The notes: generated by a model not told the origin, from the sequence alone. 64,000 nucleotides of DNA from Homarus americanus (GCF_018991925.1 NW_024735317.1:167501-231500), one strand, 5' to 3'. Positions 1 through 11,111 are shown, counted from the stretch's first letter. Made by a program: numbers and translations.

Positions 1-224
1 TTCCCCCATTAGATTTAAAGTAAATTAATGATAAGTGGGAAAGGTATGAGTAATTAGCACCTTTAATAAGAGCCAATTAAAAATTAACTTTAAATAACAC
101 GTTGGCAACCCCAGTCAACAAACCCTTATAACATGGGCGGCTGGGCAATGGGTACCAGTTTCGGGTTAACCTCTGACCAGTCAACACCAACTCTAACCAC
201 GACTGTCAAGATTGTCAACAGAAG

Positions 225-1976
225 ATGCAGGGACGTGTACTCATCGGCTTGGTGACTGTGTTACTCTTGGCTCCACAGTGCCATGGTAAAGACTGGGATG
301 AGTTGGTGCCAGACGTCGTTAAGAAATTGGAGAGGTGAGTGGAGATGACTGTGTTAATTAACTGGTAGATTGTCTTACTTAACTGGTAGATTGTCGTACT
401 TAACTGGTAGATTGTTTTACTTAACTGTAACTGTCAAACTTAACTATGAAAAATTACAATAAGTTACTAAAAGTTCCTTAAGTGAGTGGATGACTAAGTA
501 ACAATTACAGGGTTATTCTAGACTTAATTGGACTTGGTCGTGTTATTATTGCACAGACTTACGGCCTTTTGGACTAAACCACGGTGTGACGTGGGACTTC
601 ATCCAGGTTAATGACTAAATCACCTCATTACTCAAACCAAATTAAAAATATATATTGTCTTCCAATTCTAATCACCCACAACTACATCAACACACTAATT
701 ACATCTTTCATTTAATTATTTCTGTATTAAATCACGTTATTAAACTCTCTCATCCCATGGTAAAGAAAAAAGGTGATTTTCATACACAAATACGTAAAGA
801 AATTTTGAAATAAATCACTCAATGCTTTCAAGTGTTCTCAGGTGTTAAGTTATTTGTGTAATTTAAATAACCTTAACCTGGGTCATTGATCATTTATTTA
901 TTTATTTTCGTGTATAAAGTTTTTTCAGGAATTTAATTTTATTTGTTTTCTTTGTTTGGTTTTATTTCTGAATATTTGTGTCGTGTTTGTTCTAGTTTCC
1001 TGGTGTGTGTGTTTTTTTTACTATATTTTGTTATACATTTTGCTGGATAGGGTGTTTTATTTATTCTCTGTCTGTCTGTCTGTCATGGTGTTTGTCTGTC
1101 TTGGTGTCTGTCTGTCTGTCTCTCTCTCTCAGCACCCAAAATAACATCCAGGATTCATTACCTAACCTAACCTAACCTAACCTAACCTAACCTAACCTAA
1201 CCTAACCTTCACCTAACCTAACCTTCACCTAACCTAACCTTACCTAACCTAACCTAACCTAATCTAACCTAACCTAACCTAACCTAACCTAACCTTCACC
1301 TAACCTAACCTTCACCTAACCTTCACCTATTTTCCCCCTAGGATGTGGCAGCAGGGGAAAGGTGAAGTGAACCTATTAGGTCACCCCTGTATCCTCGAAG
1401 TTCACCTGGATGACCATAAACGCCATCAGGCCACCTTCACCTGCCCGACCTTATCTGACATACAAGGAAGAGGTGAGTGTTGCAGGTGACGTGTTGATGA
1501 CGTGTTCTAGGTGACGTGTTGATGACGTGTTCTAGGTGACGTGTTGATGACGTGTTCTAGGTGACGTGTTGATGACGTGTTCTAGGTGATGTGTTGATGA
1601 CGTGTTCTAGGTGACGTGTTGATGACGTGTTCTAGGTGACGTGTGGGTTAAATAGGTGATGTGTGAGTTAATTAGGTGACGGATAGGTGAGTTAGGTGAT
1701 GTATAGGTATCTAAACTTTGACAACAAAATCAAAATCAAAATATGAATAAAAATCTAACCTCTGATAAAAAAAAATCCTCTTCAAAATCAATGTCAAAAT
1801 TCAATTGTTTTTGTTTGTAGGAGTAAATTGTAATGACATACTTCCCGTTTTCTTTAACAGCAACTTCCCGTAACAAATTCGGGGTGATCCAAGGAATTGT
1901 TCACGACTACTTCAAGAAGGCCATTAAGAAGGAGGTAATTACTGAGGTGAAGGTAGATCATTGGCTCACGTCCTAA
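225..1976 (+). CDS. Anti-lipopolysaccharide factor-like secreted peptide, three exons
   Basis: Spliced CDS: exons 225-334, 1342-1472 and 1861-1976, total 357 nt, 118 residues. All junctions are GT-AG (AG|GTGAGT, CCCTAG|GATG, GAG|GTGAGT, TTTAACAG|CAAC) and the phases agree. The start is the first ATG; residues 1-21 form a signal peptide (basic, hydrophobic VTVLLL, then APQCHG). The mature part opens KDWDELVPDVVKKLERMW, then LLGHPC, a loop, FTCP, IQGRATSRNKFGVI, and ends in an amphipathic helix finishing in WLTS. This order (W, helix, LLGHxC, loop, C, GR(A)xSR, helix, WL) is that of crustacean ALFs, which bind bacterial surface lipids. Two mature cysteines could form the family disulfide. Oddities: 17 residues lie between the cysteines, where typical ALFs have about 20, and the loop is not strongly basic (it contains E, D, D, H, H, K, R). 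An antimicrobial role is inferred from family only; loss of lipopolysaccharide binding is possible. Confidence 0.85.
359..428. repeat. 21-bp tandem repeat in ALF intron 1
   Basis: Three full copies and a partial copy of a 21-bp unit beginning TAACTGGTAGATTGT. The array starts 25 nt after the exon 1 splice donor. Confidence 0.85.
429..1161. other. ALF intron 1 body
   Basis: AT-rich intronic sequence with no repeat unit or open frame of note, except a short CTGT-rich run at about 1067-1130. No regulatory element can be named with confidence. Confidence 0.6.
1162..1329. repeat. Interstitial telomere-like (CCTAA)n array
   Basis: Uninterrupted and near-perfect CCTAA units with interspersed CCTTCACCTAA variants. 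TTAGG on the other strand is the ancestral arthropod telomere repeat. The array ends about 12 nt before the acceptor of ALF exon 2, so it supplies the pyrimidine-rich and branch-site region. Each unit contains CTAAC, which matches the metazoan branch point consensus. Confidence 0.9.
1486..1644. repeat. 25-bp minisatellite in ALF intron 2
   Basis: About 6.3 copies of a 25-bp unit (GTGACGTGTTGATGACGTG followed by TTCTAG), one copy with GTGATGTG. It begins 13 nt after the exon 2 donor. Most units contain two TGACGTG motifs, the core of CREB/ATF/XBP1-type bZIP sites, and each unit join reads TTCTAG|GTGACG, resembling abutted splice signals. Confidence 0.9.
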
Positions 1977-2285
1977 GTCCAACTACTCATTCTCAAGTCC
2001 GATAGTTCAAGTCTGAAGAAAAGTCCAACTATTCATTCTCAAGTCTAACGATTCAATTCCTTTAAGTCCGGTCACTCACTTTTAAGTCCGATGTTCTAAG
2101 TGGTTAGTCCAAGATTTTTAAGTCCGGCCTGTTAGTCGTAAGTCCAAGGTTGTTAATCCATTCCTTCACACACAAGTTCAGCTCCATCCAATTACTCGCA
2201 AGTCCAAAAATCCCAAGTCCTGTGAAGGGACAAATCTGATACAAGTCCTAACATTTGCTTCTCACTCCCCTCTAAGTCCTTGGCC
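1974..2285. repeat. Degenerate AAGTCC-type repeat, probable ALF 3' UTR
   Basis: The motif (T/C)AAGTCC recurs roughly every 20-35 nt from the stop codon onward. The TAA stop is itself part of the first TAAGTCC copy. The stretch probably belongs to the 3' UTR; no clear AATAAA is seen inside it. Confidence 0.6.
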
Positions 2286-2335
2286 TTGTGGATAACACGT
2301 CGGACTTGTTCCCTTGTTATATTACAATTAGGTGT

Positions 2336-2650
2336 TATGTTAATTACACCCTGAGGTTGTTAATTACACCCTGAGGTTGTTAATTACATCCTGAGGTTGT
2401 TAATTACACCCTGAGGTTGTTAATTACATCCTGAGGTTGTTAATTAAACTCTGAGATTGTTAGTTACACTCTAAGGTTGTTAATTACACTCTGAGGTTGT
2501 TAATTACCTTCTGAGGTTGTTAATTACACCCTGAGGTTGTTAATTACACTCTGAGGTTGTTAATTACACTCTGAGGTTGTTAATTACCTTCTGAGGTTGT
2601 TAATTACACCCTGAGGTTGTCAATTTCACCCTGAGGTTGTTAATTAACCT
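2336..2650. repeat. 20-bp minisatellite
   Basis: About 15 copies of TAATTACACCCTGAGGTTGT with scattered substitutions. No coding potential. Confidence 0.9.
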
Positions 2651-2729
2651 CCACAATCTTAAGTTCATTTCCCTAAGTCCAATATTCTGGACTTACTGAT
2701 GAGGCCACAGGTTCAAGTCCAAATGTTGA

Positions 2730-2790
2730 ACCAATGACGTGGAGGTTAGGTTTGGTTACGTTAGGTTAGGTTTGGTTAGGTTAAGTTATT
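2730..2790. repeat. Decayed TTAGG-like stretch
   Basis: Run of GGTTAGG and GGTTTGG units resembling degenerate arthropod telomere repeat. Confidence 0.6.
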
Positions 2791-2844
2791 GTTGATTTAA
2801 TTTCTTGGCCTTAAGAACTGGTGCCAATTATCCCAGTTGTAATG

Positions 2845-3128
2845 GGATTCAGTTCTAATTGGCACCAGTTTAATGGGTCTTAGTTGTAATTGGCCCCAGT
2901 TGTAATGGGTCTTAGTTGTAATTGGCCCCAGTTGTAATGGGTCTTAGTTGTAATTGGCCCCAGTTGTAATGGGTCTTAGTTGTAATTGGCACCAGTTGTA
3001 ATGGGTCTTAGTTGTAATTGGCACCAGTTGTAATGGGTCTCAGTTCTAATTGGCCCAGTTGTAATGGGTCTTAGTTGTAATTGGCCCCAGTTGTAATGGG
3101 TCTTAATTGTAATTGGCCCCAGTTTAAA
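2845..3128. repeat. ~30-bp minisatellite
   Basis: About nine copies of a ~30-bp unit containing GGTCTTAGTTGTAATTGG and CCCCAGTTGTAAT. The minus strand stays open for 91 codons, but only because the period is near a multiple of 3; the product is pure repeat and is not taken as a gene. Confidence 0.85.
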
Positions 3129-3660
3129 GGGGCGTCTCTTTTTGCATTTAGATAAGATTTGCTTTGTTTTTTCATAACTGGGGCCCAAATGACCCCGACA
3201 ATTATTATTGATCATAATAAAGGATAAATAAAAGCAAAACAACAAAGACATTTCTTACAGTTGTTTTATTTAACATGTACAGCCTATGAGCAGGCAGAGG
3301 TCAGCTTGACCCCACCATACACAGGTCAAAGGTCAACAAAATGGTTGGGGGGGGAAAGGGGTGACGGGGAGGAGGATGACACAGACAGACACACGCACAC
3401 TCGCCATTGACACTCTATAGAGGTCCAGTGACGAGAGGAAAGTAAACAAACTCCGTCACTTCCCTTATACGACGCCATGTTGTGACGTCACCAACAAGTA
3501 TGGCGCGTTCATTGTTTCTCGAAAAATGGAGGCTCATCATTTTTACGAGAAACAGCTTGGCTCATGGCGGCGTCCAATATAATTAATAATATACTCTCTT
3601 TATATTATATACAATACACATATATCCCTCACCCGCTTTACCCTATTATAGCACTGAGAT
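3129..3660. other. Complex spacer, possible 3' ends of convergent genes
   Basis: Non-repetitive sequence. AATAAA-type signals lie on the + strand near 3213-3227, and the reverse complement of one lies near 3265. They could terminate the + strand ALF transcript and a minus-strand transcript (perhaps a long receptor 3' UTR). This is inference; no reading frame is supported. Confidence 0.35.
3323..3335 (+). promoter_or_regulatory. Perfect DR1 nuclear-receptor motif
   Basis: AGGTCAAAGGTCA: two AGGTCA half sites with a one-base spacer, the arrangement bound by RXR/USP and HNF4-type receptors. Function in this spacer is unproven, but the same motif recurs elsewhere in the window. Confidence 0.4.
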
Positions 3661-4980
3661 GAACCCATGTACAAAGAATGAAGAGATGATTATTTTATTT
3701 TTTCCAGGGTTAATGAATGACACTTTGTTTACATCCTGAAGACGCTGAGAATGATGAGTGTAAAATTAATCTACCCTAAAAAATCTCCCGACAGAATGAG
3801 ACTACGACTTTGAGATGATGTATACATAATCTTTATACATACACCAGAAAGTATTATATCTACACACCTACATACATGTATACACTGATGGTGTTTCTGG
3901 TGTATGTATAATGATTCTATGGTACGTATACATACATACATGCATACATACGATACATATATACACACATACATTCATACATACGATACATTCATACCTA
4001 CATACATACATACACTATTGAGAAGTGACTGATAACATGGAAAATTTATTATTATACATTAGACAACATTGAAGCACCTTGTTCATATATATAAATTGAG
4101 TTGCATGGAAAAAACAAGCATGATTTAGTGTTTTGTTTATATATCCGTGTTTTATCTAGTAAGGATACACTTCTGTGGTGTTTTTCTGTATATGTCTTAC
4201 GTAGCTTAGGTGTTTGGAAAAAGTAAACGTGTTTTTTCTATAGTTTTATGTTATTTGAGATGAATGCACGTCTGTTTTATTTGGGTTTTTTTCATAACAC
4301 GTAATTGAGGTGTTTGGATAAATTTAATGTTGTTTATGGATGTTTTAAATTAATATATACGTGTGTTTTAAAATTCGTAATTTTTTTAGGGTAATAACAC
4401 GTGATTAAATTGGTTAAAAAAATCCCTGTTTTTTTAAATAACTTTTGTTCATATTAAAAACTCAAAAGTGTTTTTATTTACTATTTTTTCATATTTTATA
4501 ATTCAGAAAATTTTATCGTATTTTAATAATAAATTTTCTGCCGATTTATTATACATCTTTGCGATTTTTTTTAGCAATTTATTTTCTTCAATGAGACACA
4601 AACACATTTTTTTCTGTTATTTTTGGTATTTTTCTTTATTAAAAGTATATAATATATATTTTCCTTATATATTCATATACTTTTTCAACTGTAATTTTCT
4701 TTCTTAAATAAATATATACATAATATAATCTCTTTCACATCTGATGTCATAGTGAAGTATATTTATTTATATTCTTAATTAATATTTTTCATATAATTTT
4801 CGTTTTTTTCTATGAATTTTATTTTTTTCTTATTTGTATTTAATTTTTCCTACAATGTTTACGTCTTTGAGCTGTGCATTCAAATCAGCATTAAAAATAA
4901 ATAAATAAGAACCATTAATAAGGAATCCAACACCATAGATTAGATATATGTTGGATTCGTGTCTGAGGGAATGATTGGAA
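3661..4980. other. AT-rich spacer with CATA repeats
   Basis: CATA/TACA tetranucleotide runs occupy about 3865-4015. The rest is T-rich with no credible exon. Open frames here are low-complexity (F, Y, I). Confidence 0.6.
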
Positions 4981-5640
4981 TGGATTCATGGGCTACAGTG
5001 ATTAGGGGAGGTTGTTGGAGGGACCTTTGAATTCAACACAGAAATGGTGAACAGAAATATTTTACTTCCACCATGGCAATATTTAGGAGGGCCTGTCTCT
5101 CTATCTCTATTGGCTTCTACAACACTTAAGGGGCGTTTCTCCTTTAGGTTGTCATTTTGAATTCCACAGATCGGCCTTGTAATTTTGACTTCTATGAAAA
5201 TCAACAGATATCTATTTTCGTAAGGCTTTTCATTTGAATTCCTTAGAAGTTCTAAAGAATTTTGCCTTCTGTGATAATCAACATATGTCTATTTTCGTAA
5301 GGCCTTTCATTTGAATTCCTTAGAAGTTCTGAAGAATTTTGACTTCTAAATGGGTCAATACATGTTCCTTACTTGTTTTGGTTCCTTAAATAGATGGAAG
5401 ATTAAGATTTTTAATTCTACAGAGGGCTCTGATTACTTTTTTGGCTTCTATAGAGAGCTAAGGATATTTTGACTTTCACCAAGAGATTCAGAGGAAGTAT
5501 AGAGTCCAATTCGAGAATAATTGACTTCATATGTCACCGAGAATACATCGAAAATTAATATTGACTTCTACACCACTTATCATTGACTTCTACAAAATAA
5601 CTAGTCGGCTAAAATCAGTATTTTACAGACTATCGTGACC
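4981..5640. other. Spacer with ~75-bp imperfect duplication
   Basis: A segment beginning ATTTTCGTAAGGC, followed by TTTCATTTGAATTCC, occurs at about 5213 and again at about 5291. A looser relative carrying GAATTCCACAGA lies at about 5157. No gene seen. Confidence 0.6.
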
Positions 5641-5644
5641 TTGA

Positions 5645-5912
5645 CCTTAGCTACCCCTACCATGACCCCTGACCTTGGCTACCCCTATCATGGCCCCTGA
5701 CCTTAGCTACCCCTACCATGACCCTTGACCTTAGCTACCCCTACCATGACCCTTGACCTTAGCTACCCCTACCATGACCCCTGACCTTAGCTACCCCTAT
5801 CATGACCCTGACCTTGGCTACCCCTATCATGACCCTGACCTTAGCTACCCCTATCATGACCCCTGACCTTGGCTACCCCTGTCATGACCCCTGACCTTAG
5901 CTACCCCTCGCC
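5645..5912. repeat. ~28-bp minisatellite with AGGTCA-type half sites
   Basis: About nine to ten units of CATGACCCCTGACCTTAGCT plus ACCCCTAC. On the minus strand many units read AGGTCAxGGGTCA, a DR1-like pair of nuclear receptor half sites, and the left edge contains TCAAGGTCA, an FTZ-F1/ERR-type extended half site. Confidence 0.85.
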
Positions 5913-8900
5913 ATGGTGAATAGCAACTTATAGGTATTTAAAGAATAACATTATAATCACATCGACTCTAATCCAAGGTCTAATCAACCAATCTCCCCTA
6001 ATCAATAAATCCATTTCTTGCCCTTAGACACCAATCCTTACATACATACAGTGATTGGTGATTGGTTAGTGATTGTTTGATGATTGGTTGGTGATTGGTT
6101 GGTTATTGATTTAAAATATTCGTCATTTCTGTCAACTTGTACAATAAAAAACTTATCTTATCTATATTGAAGTGTTATATATTATACATTATAAACACAT
6201 ATAACTTTCTCTTATATAAAATTGTAATTAGACATCAATAACATCGTGTCGTATAATATAACATAATTATATAACAAATAATATATTATTTTTATATGTA
6301 AATCTATTTGCTGAGGTCATAACAAGCTCTGATTGGTAGATATTCCTTCCCATTACCTGTGTTAGTGGTCTTAGTTGATTCCCACTACCTGTGTTTGTTC
6401 TTCACTGATAATAGTATATTCCCACTACCTGTGTTTGTCCGCTTGTGACGTCAAAATAATCCCATTCCCTGTTCATATTGGTAATCCCCACTACCCGTTC
6501 TTCATAACGTTCCCCACTACCTGTTCTCACCAGCCTCACTATAAACACCCATTTAGAATTCGGACTCACTCAAAAGCACCTATTTCGTCCCTATTTCAAT
6601 ATGATATAAATTTCATCTCTTCTCCCTATTTCCTTCAGGGTGTCACAGGGGTTAAGAAATGTGTTCATTGAATTACATGAATGGAAGAATTTTGAAGAAC
6701 AAGTGAACAAGTGAACACAAGAACGCATTATCATCTTTCTTTATGTATATAGGAAGAAAATAATATATATATAGCAATCTAAATCATCTAATATAACGCA
6801 TATACACTTCTTATAGCAAGGGGACATGTATATATATATAGAAACCAATGTATATATATATAGATGTGATAATATCTCTACACAGTTAACTCGTATTACC
6901 AACATACACACAGACACACTTATTTACAAGGTGGACACATTTTTAACCTATAAATGTACATATGTTTGTTACATATATTTATCCCCAAAACATCTATATT
7001 ACCTCATCGGTTATAATATAAAAATATATGAGTTACCCACTAAAACATAATTCCGTTGAGAAACTTATATACATACTGACATATATGGATTTATATATAT
7101 GTATATATTATGTATTTCTGTAATGTATATGTATAGGAGGAGGAGGAGGATATAGTGATGTATATTTCTTGGGGAAATTCTTTGTGTTGACGCTGGTTTG
7201 GCTATGAGCTTCCCTATTGGTCCATATGCCAAAGGGAGGGGATGTGTGACCAATCAGCTTCCGCCAAGGAGAACGTAAACACAAGTCAGCTGATGTTTGT
7301 TTACATTGTGTACTCAGTCCCTGTGAAACTTGGTAGTTCTTTGCACGGTGCGTCGGTAGTAGAGGACTCACACACACACACTCACTCACACACTCTGGTT
7401 TTAAAATCTGTGAGTATGTCTGACCTTTTAGCTGTGAGTTGTGAGTTATGAATTGTGAGTTTATGAGTTTATATGAGTACATTCTCTAGGTCATAGCCTA
7501 AGATAACAGAGACACGAACGTACTGATAAACTTGTCACTGTCAACATATCATTCCAAGTTACTTCAATGTTTTTCAATCTCTTTACCATATTTTAGGCTC
7601 TTATCTTTGGCGGTATTTTTTGTTCTTTAGTTACACGGAAATTCGTATCTGTTCCCTGAATTCTAAATACCTTTTATAATGTCTTGATTGCCTCAGATAC
7701 CTGTAATTGACGTCTTAATAATGAAATCTATCCTGTCTTCATAATTCATATATGTTTTGTCTTCCAATTAACACTTATCTTAGCATTTTTCTACTATTTA
7801 TATAACACATTTGAGCATCTGTCTTTGTTGATTTGTTCTTGGTGTTATTCATGAACAAATTTATTAGTTCTTTTTTAAGGTTTTTATCAAGTTGTTGGTT
7901 TACGTGTCTCATTTCTTTCTCTTCATTGTGTCTCTCTGTTTATTTGTATTTATCATTATCCATCATATTTATCAACGTAATTTCTTCACTTATGTCTTCA
8001 CTAGCCATTCTTATATACCCAATGGCTAGTTTTCATAAGTAATTTGTAAGTAACTCACTATTATAAGTAGCATTAAACTTACATGGTTCAGTTGTCAAAA
8101 TTTCTTAAGTCATACATATAATCACATTTTTATATTAATTGCATATTCTCGTTTTCTGTTGCATGGGAGGCTTTTTTTTGTGTGTGTGTGTATAGGTACT
8201 CAAATAGAGCCCTTTTTAACATGTAAGCTCTAGGAGATTACATTCATACATTAGTACATCCCAGCTCTGTATTGTACGACATTGAAATATTTAAAATCTA
8301 AACTTTTTCAATATTTTCTAAGTCCCCCTTGAAGTATTTTTCTTTTTTTTTAATTCCATTTTCTGGTTTGGAGGTATTTTTCGGTATTGACAATGTTTAT
8401 TTTTATATATTTTTTTGAGTTTGTTATTCCACACAACTTTTTTTTTTCATGTTTTGAAGTCTGTTAAGTTTTTATTAAATTTTCTGACATTCAATTAATC
8501 TTTTTTGGGTTTGTTTTTGATGTTTTTGTTCACTCGAGTGTGACTTGTATTTAATATATATTTTTTTCCGTTTTCTGTTGTGTCTGTCGTCCGTAGAAGG
8601 ATATTTATTAATTATTCGTTTTTTGTTTTTCATTTATTTTCGTTATTTTTTCTCTCTCGTTAAAATAGTCGATGGGGAGGAGTTTATTATCGATATCTTT
8701 TTTTCTCTTCTATTTTTTTCCATTTTGAGAGACTTTAATAAAAGTTACATTTCAGAAAACTTGACATAATCTTTCGTTCCTGTCCAGACCACTTAACGAA
8801 ACAATAGACCACTTATACCCACTTAAATAATCCACTTTAACACGTTGACTTAATGTACCACTTTCCAACACTTACGAAGTTTATATTCCACTTTAAATCA

Positions 8901-9160
8901 GTGTAACGTCTCACATATATGACTTTATTGACTTGAGTTTCCACCCAGTGTTTTTTTTTAAGTAGTTTTAGTTTCTGTGTCAGTTTCACTTTGAAGTTTC
9001 AGTGTTTTTAGTTCCATCTTATTGTCGTTCCTGTACTAAGGGAGAGTTCAACTTAACACATACACAGACACTTATGCTAACCGGCATATCCACCTAAAAC
9101 ACTTAAGTACATTGAAATCCCAGAGTTAGAGGCCTGTTTTGTCCAGGATAATAAACACCA
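5913..9160. other. Gene-poor AT-rich spacer
   Basis: Contains short GTGATTGGTT repeats (about 6050-6110), CACTACCTGT repeats (about 6355-6530), TATA/ATAC runs (about 6750-7130) and T-rich sequence (about 7560-8760). The only GC-balanced, complex part is about 7190-7340. No exon with family similarity was recognised. Confidence 0.6.
7205..7340. promoter_or_regulatory. Possible promoter-like segment with opposed CCAAT boxes
   Basis: ATTGG at 7216-7220 and CCAAT at 7250-7254 face apart about 30 bp from each other, followed by CAGCTG and a TCAGT at about 7314 that resembles an arthropod initiator. It stands out in composition from the AT-rich flanks. No downstream exon could be identified on either side, so this is tentative. 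Confidence 0.25.
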
Positions 9161-9161
9161 T

Positions 9162-10541
9162 GTACCCTGGACCATTCTGAGGTACCCTGGACCATTCTGA
9201 GGTACCCTGGACCATCCTGAGGTACCCTGGACCATCCTGAGGTACCCTGGACCATCCTGAGGTACCCTGGACCATCCTAAGGTACCATCCTGAGGCACCT
9301 CCTGGACTCTAAGGTACCCTGACCATCCTAAGGTACCCTGGACCATCCTGACCTGGTACCCTGACCATCCTGGACCCTGGACCATCCTGAGGTACCTGAC
9401 CATCCTGGTACCCTGACCATCCTGAAGGACCCTGGACCATCTAAGGTACCCTGGACCATTCTGAGGTACCCTGGACCATCCTGAGGTACCTATATGGACC
9501 ATCCTAAGGTACCCTGGACCATCCTAGGTACCACAGACCATCCTAAGGTACCCTGGACCATCCTGAGGTACCACAGGACCCATCCCCTGACCATTCTGAC
9601 CCTGGACCATCCTAAGGTACCCTAGACCATCCTGAGGCACTCTGGACCATCCTGAGGTACCCTGGGACCATTCTGGAGGCACCTGGACCATCCTGAAGTA
9701 CTCTGGGATCCTAGGTACCCCATCCTAAGGTACCCTGGACCATCCTGAGGCACTGGGTACCCTGGACCATCCTAAGGTACATTGGACCAATTCTTAAAAT
9801 ACCCTGGACCATCCTGAGGCACCCTGGTATCCGTACCCTGACCATCCTGAGGTACCCTGGACCATTCTAAGGTACCTGGACCATCCTAAGGTACCCTGGA
9901 CCATTCTAAGTACCCTGGACCATCCTAAGGTACCCTGGACCATCCTAAGGTACCTGACATCCTGAGGTACATTGGACTATCCTAGAGGTCCTGGTACCCT
10001 GACCATCCTGAGGTACCCTGGACCTCCTGACCATCTAAGGGACCATCTAAGGTACCCTGGACCATCCTGAGGTACCCTTGACCATCCTGAGGTACCCTGA
10101 CCATCCTAAGGTACCCTGGACCATCCTGAGGTACCCCTGGACCATCCTGAGGTACATTGGACCATCCTAAGGTACCCTGACCATCCTGAGGTACATTGGA
10201 CCATTCTTATACCCTGGACCATCCTGGGACCACTGGACCATCCTGAGGTACCCTGGACCATTCTGAGTACCCTGGACCTCTGAGTACCCTGGACCATCCT
10301 GAGGACCATCCTAAGGTACTGGACCATCCTGAGAATTGGACCATCCTAAGGTACCATCCATCCTGAGGTACCCTGGATCCCTCCTAAGGTACCCTGGACC
10401 ATCCTGAGTACCCTGGACCATCCTAAGGTACCCTGGACACAGTACATTGGACCATTCTAAGTACCCTGGACCATCCTGAGGTACCCTGGACCATTCTGAG
10501 GTACCCTGGACCATTCTGGTACCCTGGACCATGCTAGACCA
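9162..10541. repeat. 20-bp KpnI-site minisatellite, likely 3' UTR of the receptor gene
   Basis: About 65-70 copies of GGTACCCTGGACCATCCTGA and variants, many with indels. Each intact unit contains a KpnI site (GGTACC). On the minus strand the array begins within about 20-30 nt of the receptor stop codon at 10557. Translations of it (repeats of GYLRMVQGT) are artefacts of a 20-bp period. Confidence 0.9.
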
Positions 10542-10556
10542 TTGTAAACACACTCT

Positions 10557-11111
10557 CTAGCGGACTTTACCCGGGCGGTACCTCTGGTTACTCTTTCTGC
10601 CGAAGAGTATCCTCTTGAAGGCCTCCCGGAATTCAGGGCTGAAGATGGTGTAGATGATGGGGTTGAGGGTGGAGTTGAAGTACCCGAGCCAGAGGAAGAT
10701 GGAGAACATCACATCGGAGAAATAACACGCCGGACAAATAGACATCAAGAGAGCCGTGACGAAGAAAGGTAACCAACAGATAACGAAGGCTCCAGTGATA
10801 ATAGCTAGAGTCTTAGCGGCTTTCTTCTCTCTCTTAGCTTCTAGAGTCTCCTTCTTGGTCTTCTTAGGAGCCTCCTTGGGTAACATCTCCAATCTAGAGA
10901 CCTCGGAGACATGGGAGGACACGGAGACAGCGCCATTGTTGGAGGATTTATCAGGAGAGCCACTGTTGATGGTGGTAAAGGCGGTGGTCTGGTGTTCAGT
11001 GACCCCGTTGGGCTTAGTGTCACCTCCTCTCCCGCAGCTGCTTCCACCACCAGCACTAGCACCACCACCAGCACCACCACCACCGCCGCCGCCACCGCCT
11101 CCTCTGTGACC
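10557..11111 (-). CDS. 5-HT1-like serotonin receptor, last exon (third loop, TM6-TM7, C-terminus)
   Basis: The exon follows a CCACACAG acceptor, is 555 nt long (exactly 185 codons), enters in phase 0 and ends in TAG. It encodes a glycine-rich third intracellular loop (about 20 residues of mostly G, with A and S), a Ser/Thr/Asn-rich linker and a basic KREKKAAKTLAIITGAF leading into TM6. TM6 has CWLPFF; TM7 has FLWLGYFNSTLNPIIYTIF, with the NPxxY motif as NPIIY. A short tail FSPEFREAFKRILFG ends RYRPGKVR. CWLP, NPIIY and REAFKRILFGR are hallmarks of class A biogenic amine receptors, and the overall wording matches arthropod 5-HT1 receptors. The protein would be a plasma membrane Gi/o-coupled serotonin receptor; subtype is inferred, since octopamine or tyramine receptors share many motifs. 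Confidence 0.92.
   Translation of the reverse strand, partial: GHRGGGGGGGGGGAGGGASAGGGSSCGRGGDTKPNGVTEHQTTAFTTINSGSPDKSSNNGAVSVSSHVSEVSRLEMLPKEAPKKTKKETLEAKREKKAAKTLAIITGAFVICWLPFFVTALLMSICPACYFSDVMFSIFLWLGYFNSTLNPIIYTIFSPEFREAFKRILFGRKSNQRYRPGKVR

Noticed and set aside
9077..10553. Minus-strand frames of GYLRMVQGTSGWS repeats
   Set aside because: 20-bp period cycles through all frames; indels break them repeatedly; array lies after the receptor stop.
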